64,000 nt of DNA from Helianthus annuus (lineage: Eukaryota; Streptophyta; Magnoliopsida; Asterales; Asteraceae): contig NC_035436.2 of NCBI RefSeq assembly GCF_002127325.2, forward strand, positions 28,981,163 through 29,045,162, written 5' to 3'. Every line of letters starts with the position of its first letter. Position 1 is the stretch's first letter. The position numbers and the translations under genes are program-made. Under the pieces are notes generated by a model. That model saw only the letters and a list, made by a program, of their open reading frames with translations. It had not been told where the DNA came from and made no database searches. Below, one piece after another: positions 60,109-64,000 of this stretch.

Positions 60109-61720
60109 TCAAAGCTTCGCTGCACCATCAGCTCCACTTGCTTCTCCACCCTGATCCTTGCCAGCATCACCACCTTCAAGCATTGGGATCTCCTCAGCCT
60201 CATCATCATCCTCCAACTCTGCCAGCCTTGCCTTCCAACCCTCCACGTCCCATGTGCTTTTGTCGAAGGCAGGATCCTGAGCCTCCGCAGCCATCTGCAA
60301 CTGGATCTTGTACATGGTAATCGTAGCAGAGACCTTGGCATCCTGGGTGATATCATGCTTCTCGTAATCGAAATTGATCAGCATCCTGGCAGCTTTATCC
60401 TTGGTGGCCCGGAGCTCCTTCTCAAGATCAGCAATCTTGAGATCCTTCAGCACACCCATCTGTTGGAGGTCAGCAATTTGGCGATCTTGATCCTCAACGT
60501 GGCCAATATATGTTTCTATTTCAGCGGGTTTCTGCCAAAAGGGAAAAGGGTAAGTTCAGGACCAGATGATCCTCAAACAAGCAGGATATACAAGCAGGAT
60601 ATACAAGCAGGAGCAGTGATACTTACTTCGTTAACGTAATCAAGAAACTGTTGGCGGAGCAGGGGAAATCCTTGAAGATCCTCAGAGGCCTTCCTCTTCT
60701 TTCCTTTACCCCTAATAGGTGCTTTAGGGGCTGAAGCGGTTGGACTAGCAGCAGGGGTCTTCTTCCTCGCAGATTTGACATTAGCAAGATCATCAATGCC
60801 AAACTTGGAGGCAGATTTAGCAGATTTTCCAGCACCTACACAACCAAAATCAGATAAGTATTCTAACTAATTTAAAAAATCCTACATGAAACTACTTTTT
60901 AATCAGGATACTTACTTGACATCGTGACAGAGGCAGAGGATACTTCTTAGGAATCTTGAGTAGCAACCTGGAAAGTCCTTGTCTCCGGATCAATCTTCTT
61001 GAAGGCTAAAAGTCTCTCTTTTGCAGCAGGTGTCAACTTCAGACGAGAGATGGAAATAGTTGCACAATAAACAAAAAACAAAAGAAGACATTAGTGATCC
61101 TCATCATAAGAGACAAGTCTGATAGTGATCCTTCCAGGATCCTCTGTCCTACCATGAGTGGCCCACTCCTTGGGCAGATCCTTCCCGTTAGGGATGGTAT
61201 CCCTCCTAACAAAGAAGAAACGTCGCTTCCAGTTTGTGTCATTCTTGGTGACCTTAAGAACAGGGTGATCCTCCCCAGCTTTCCGTTTCAACAAGTACCG
61301 ACAGGAACCAAACGTGGTAAGATCATATAGCTCAGCCACCTCCGACATCCCTAAGTCAATCCCCTCCTGCTCGATGATCCTCTCAAGGGTACATAGAACC
61401 CTCCAGATCATCGGCATGGCTTGGATATAGGACATGCCGGTCAGAGAAAAGAAGGATTGGGTGAAAGCTGGAAAAGGATATGAATATCCTATGGTAAACG
61501 GGGTAACAGGAAAGGCCACCCAAGTATCAGAGATAAAGTCACTCAAAGCAGTGGGAGTGAAGGACTTGAAGATGGTGTTCGCCGGAAAACAGTGACGGAT
61601 TCTATCAACCTGAGGATCAGTGAAACAGCACCTCTCGGTGGGAGAGTCTTTGATGATCCCTTGACCTTTCAAGGGACTGTTCTTCTCAGGATCCTTATGA
61701 GGAGAATTCCAGAGCAACAT
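60109..61720 (-). pseudogene. antisense gene of element C, broken
   Basis: Same four-exon layout as in A: 61720-61153 (568 bp), 61059-60916 (144), 60835-60627 (209, a 9-bp in-frame loss in an AKSAK repeat), 60531-60109 (423). Exon 1 keeps PMIWRVLCTLERII and FFFVRRDTIPNGKDLP. Two defects are visible in exon 2: the acceptor AG before it reads AA, and a CAA codon has become TAA near 60948. The frame of exon 1 is also open upstream to 61843, but the Met at 61720 matches the start in A. The lesions are recent, since the exons otherwise match closely. Confidence 0.82.
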
Positions 61721-61807
61721 ATTTGCAGAAGAAAAACAAAGAAGCAGAAAAACAGAGAAAGAGAAGGAAAGAAGAGAGGAAGAATACCTGATCGATCTTT
61801 TGGACGA

Positions 61808-61815
61808 GATTATAA
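61808..61815 (-). promoter_or_regulatory. candidate TATA box of the antisense gene (element C)
   Basis: CCCTTTATAATCTC on the minus strand, matching element A. Confidence 0.45.
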
Positions 61816-62028
61816 AGGGAGTAGCTCTTGAATTTAAATGCAAATTGATCCCAACTCTATCTCCTATTTATAATGATGATCTGCAGGATTGTCACTTCAA
61901 TGACGTAAGGGTTGCAACGGCTAGTCCGACTTTAACGGCTAGTTATCCGAGTCGCCCGTTGCAGATAAGATCAAAGCAAAATATAACTCGTCAATTTACA
62001 ATATAACTCCTTATATTTTGAGGGCAAT

Positions 62029-62744
62029 TGTTAGGGCTGGATTTTTATAATACATGATCCTTACATGTGATCCTAACCAGTGATCCTTGTTTCTTTGGCA
62101 GATAGTGATCCTCAGCAGAGTTCCAGGATCAGGATCACGGACCATCATAGGATCCTCATGCTAACAGTTGCTTTTATTGAACTTAATGTCATTTTGCAGG
62201 AATGTCTAGCAGGATCCGCTCTTAGCATCACAATCAAGGGACGCGTCTTTACAACTTTGGCATATGCTTAATCAGAGATGAACGTTGTGAAGGATATGGA
62301 AACTTGGCATGATTTAAGGGCGATAATTTAGGCTAGATTTACTTTTATTTCTAAAGGGGTAATGAGCTGATTATTAGTTTGTTTACCTAAAATAGGCCAC
62401 TCACACTTGTATATATAACACTCTTCCCCATTCGGAAGACACACAACACAATTCTCTCACGCTTAGACACACATTACGATAGTGATCCTTGTACTCAGCT
62501 CATTATCATCCGAAGTTGTAACCATATTTTGATATACTGAAGTTGGTGATCGGTAGTTGCCATCACCCGAGGTTTTTTATGCCGGAGATCATTCATTGAT
62601 CAAGGGCTTTTTCCTCGTATAAATCATTGTGTCTTTGCATATTTCATACTGAAGTGATCCTTTACTTTTCCAATAAACCAAGCATCATACCCCGTTTACA
62701 TAGAGTTTGGTTGCATTATCCTTGTGTGATTTTTGACCAAAACA
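62029..62744 (+). repeat. 3' LTR of element C
   Basis: 716 bp, read as identical to 53922-54637; TATA box at 62410-62417. Confidence 0.95.
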
Positions 62745-62749
62745 ATAAT

Positions 62750-63400
62750 GGCTCCCAATTCATTGGGAGCAGAACCACTAACTTTTGTGACAGTTGGGGA
62801 ATTAAGATGATAACATCAACACCAGTCCATCCACAAGCCAATGGTCAAGCAGAATCATCCAACAAGATCATCATCAACAATCTGAAGAAGAAGCTAGGAT
62901 CCAAGAAGGGGAAGTGGGTAGAGGAATTGCCTTATGTGCTGTGGGCTGATAGAACAACTCCCAAGAATGCCACTGGTCAAACACCCTTCTCCTTAGTATT
63001 TGGGGCTGAAGCAGTGATCCCAACATAAATGGTAGTTCCAACTGCTAGAACAAGTACTCGTGATCCTGAAGAGAATGCTGCAATCTTAGCTCAAGACTTG
63101 GATACTATTGAGGAAATCAGGGATCTGGCTAGGATAAGGATGGCAAGCTACCAACAAAGAATGGCTGGTGCTTACAATAAAAATGTCAGGATAAGGAAGT
63201 TCCAAGTCGGGGATATGGTGTTGAGAAAAGAATTCCAAAACACTATCAATCCTGCTGACGGGAAGTTAGCACCAAAGTGGGAAGGCCCTTACTTGATCGA
63301 AGCCGAAGCAGGAAAGGGGGCATACAGATTGCTAACCATGGAAGGAAATTTGCTACCAAGAGCCTGGAATGCCGTTCACTTAAAAAAATATCTCATGTGA
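62750..63400 (+). pseudogene. integrase remainder of element B
   Basis: Continues the integrase interrupted at 53921: GSQFIGSRTTNF, NGQAESSNK with the catalytic glutamate, then a TAA at 63026-63028 (GAG in A and C), and the C-terminal domain (VGDMVLRKEF, KWEGPYLIEAEAG) to the natural stop at 63398-63400. Confidence 0.92.
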
Positions 63401-64000
63401 ACAGGATCCTACAAGCATATGATCCTTACATTGGAAGCATCCTCGAAGGATCCCGGCGATATCAGTGATCCTTACTCTGGTAAAGTCCTTATCTCAGAAC
63501 TTTTACGTTTTCTTATTTTTACCTAAGGATAAGGATCATGCATCCTTCATCCTCTTCTCACGGACCATTTGAGTTATGATAGTCCAGGTATCTTCAGCAT
63601 ATCGTTAAAGATCTTCAAAAGCACCACAGATCCTTGGGTTCAACCCCAGTTATCCTTGGGCTTGTCCCCAGTTTTCGCCAGTAGCGCACGATGATCCTGG
63701 TATAGTTCACGTCTTTGGGACCAGTACCCACTTTCGGGGCTGACAACCTCATCGTACTGGCTATACCTAGGATCCTACGTATAATGGTAGACGTACCATA
63801 CATCCGTTCCTAAGGTTTCTAACGTTTTCACGTTAGCTAAGGTTTTGACATTTTCATGTCACCAAGCTTGGATAGTCGCCAGTAAGGGCCATACTCCAGT
63901 TTACATACGATCCTTGGGCTTGTCCCCAGTTATCCTTGGGCTTCTCCCCAGTTATCCTTTGGGCTTGTCCCCAGTGATCCTTTGGGCTTGTCCCCAGTTA
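63401..64000 (+). other. 3' spacer of element B, cut by the window end
   Basis: The ATGGTAGACGTACCAT palindrome (63784-63799), twin hairpins (63819-63836, 63846-63861) and at least four units of the ~23-bp array from about 63908, running off the end. Confidence 0.75.

Overview
This window is nuclear DNA of a flowering plant. It holds one long intron-rich receptor kinase gene of a plant-only family, followed by about 50 kb of nested plant LTR retrotransposons. The transposon families (Tekay-like chromovirus LTRs, an Athila-like gag-protease element, Tat-lineage elements with a reverse-strand gene, and a small Copia-like element carrying an ARID domain) look like those I know from Asteraceae (lettuce, sunflower, Artemisia). 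That family assignment is inference from recall, not a search.

Layout. 1-2,003: an LTR end, a broken PIF/Harbinger transposase and a 5'-truncated LINE with an 18-bp target duplication. 2,327-10,800 (minus strand): a complete 19-exon gene for a 956-residue leucine-rich-repeat receptor kinase of the HPCA1 type, with SINE, CACTA-like and microsatellite insertions in its introns. 10,978-19,627: the upstream flank, which has been duplicated directly and in inverse to form a large fold-back. Into it have inserted a young Copia-like element (11,355-13,537), a Harbinger-derived MITE, an LTR-like segment, and a hAT-type element that itself contains a Mutator-type MITE.

19,628-38,223: a dead chromovirus pol fragment, then a minus-strand Tat element (family 2, 21,508-28,404), then a chromovirus LTR split by an Athila-like element (29,383-37,161, target duplication tgcat) that encodes only gag and protease. 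38,224-64,000: a second family-2 LTR, hit by two family-1 Tat elements: A (38,511-47,705, duplication catat) and B (47,922 to beyond the window). Element C (53,922-62,744, duplication ataat) sits inside the integrase of B.

How the parts work together. The receptor kinase is the only ordinary host gene I can support, and its reading frame is intact across all 19 exons. The Tat elements have LTR promoters driving gag-pol on one strand and a separate spliced gene on the opposite strand between integrase and 3' LTR. In A this antisense gene is open over four exons (449 codons) although A has lost protease and reverse transcriptase. The same gene is present but broken in C and in family 2, with exon 1 exactly 568 bp in all three. 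A and C have nearly identical or identical LTRs but no reverse transcriptase, so they were probably moved by enzymes from another copy.

The most unusual item is the 2.2-kb Copia-like element at 11,355-13,537. It has identical LTRs with TA...CA ends, no reverse transcriptase or integrase, and one 512-codon reading frame that joins a CCHC zinc knuckle, a protease-like segment without its catalytic aspartate, and an ARID-like DNA-binding domain.
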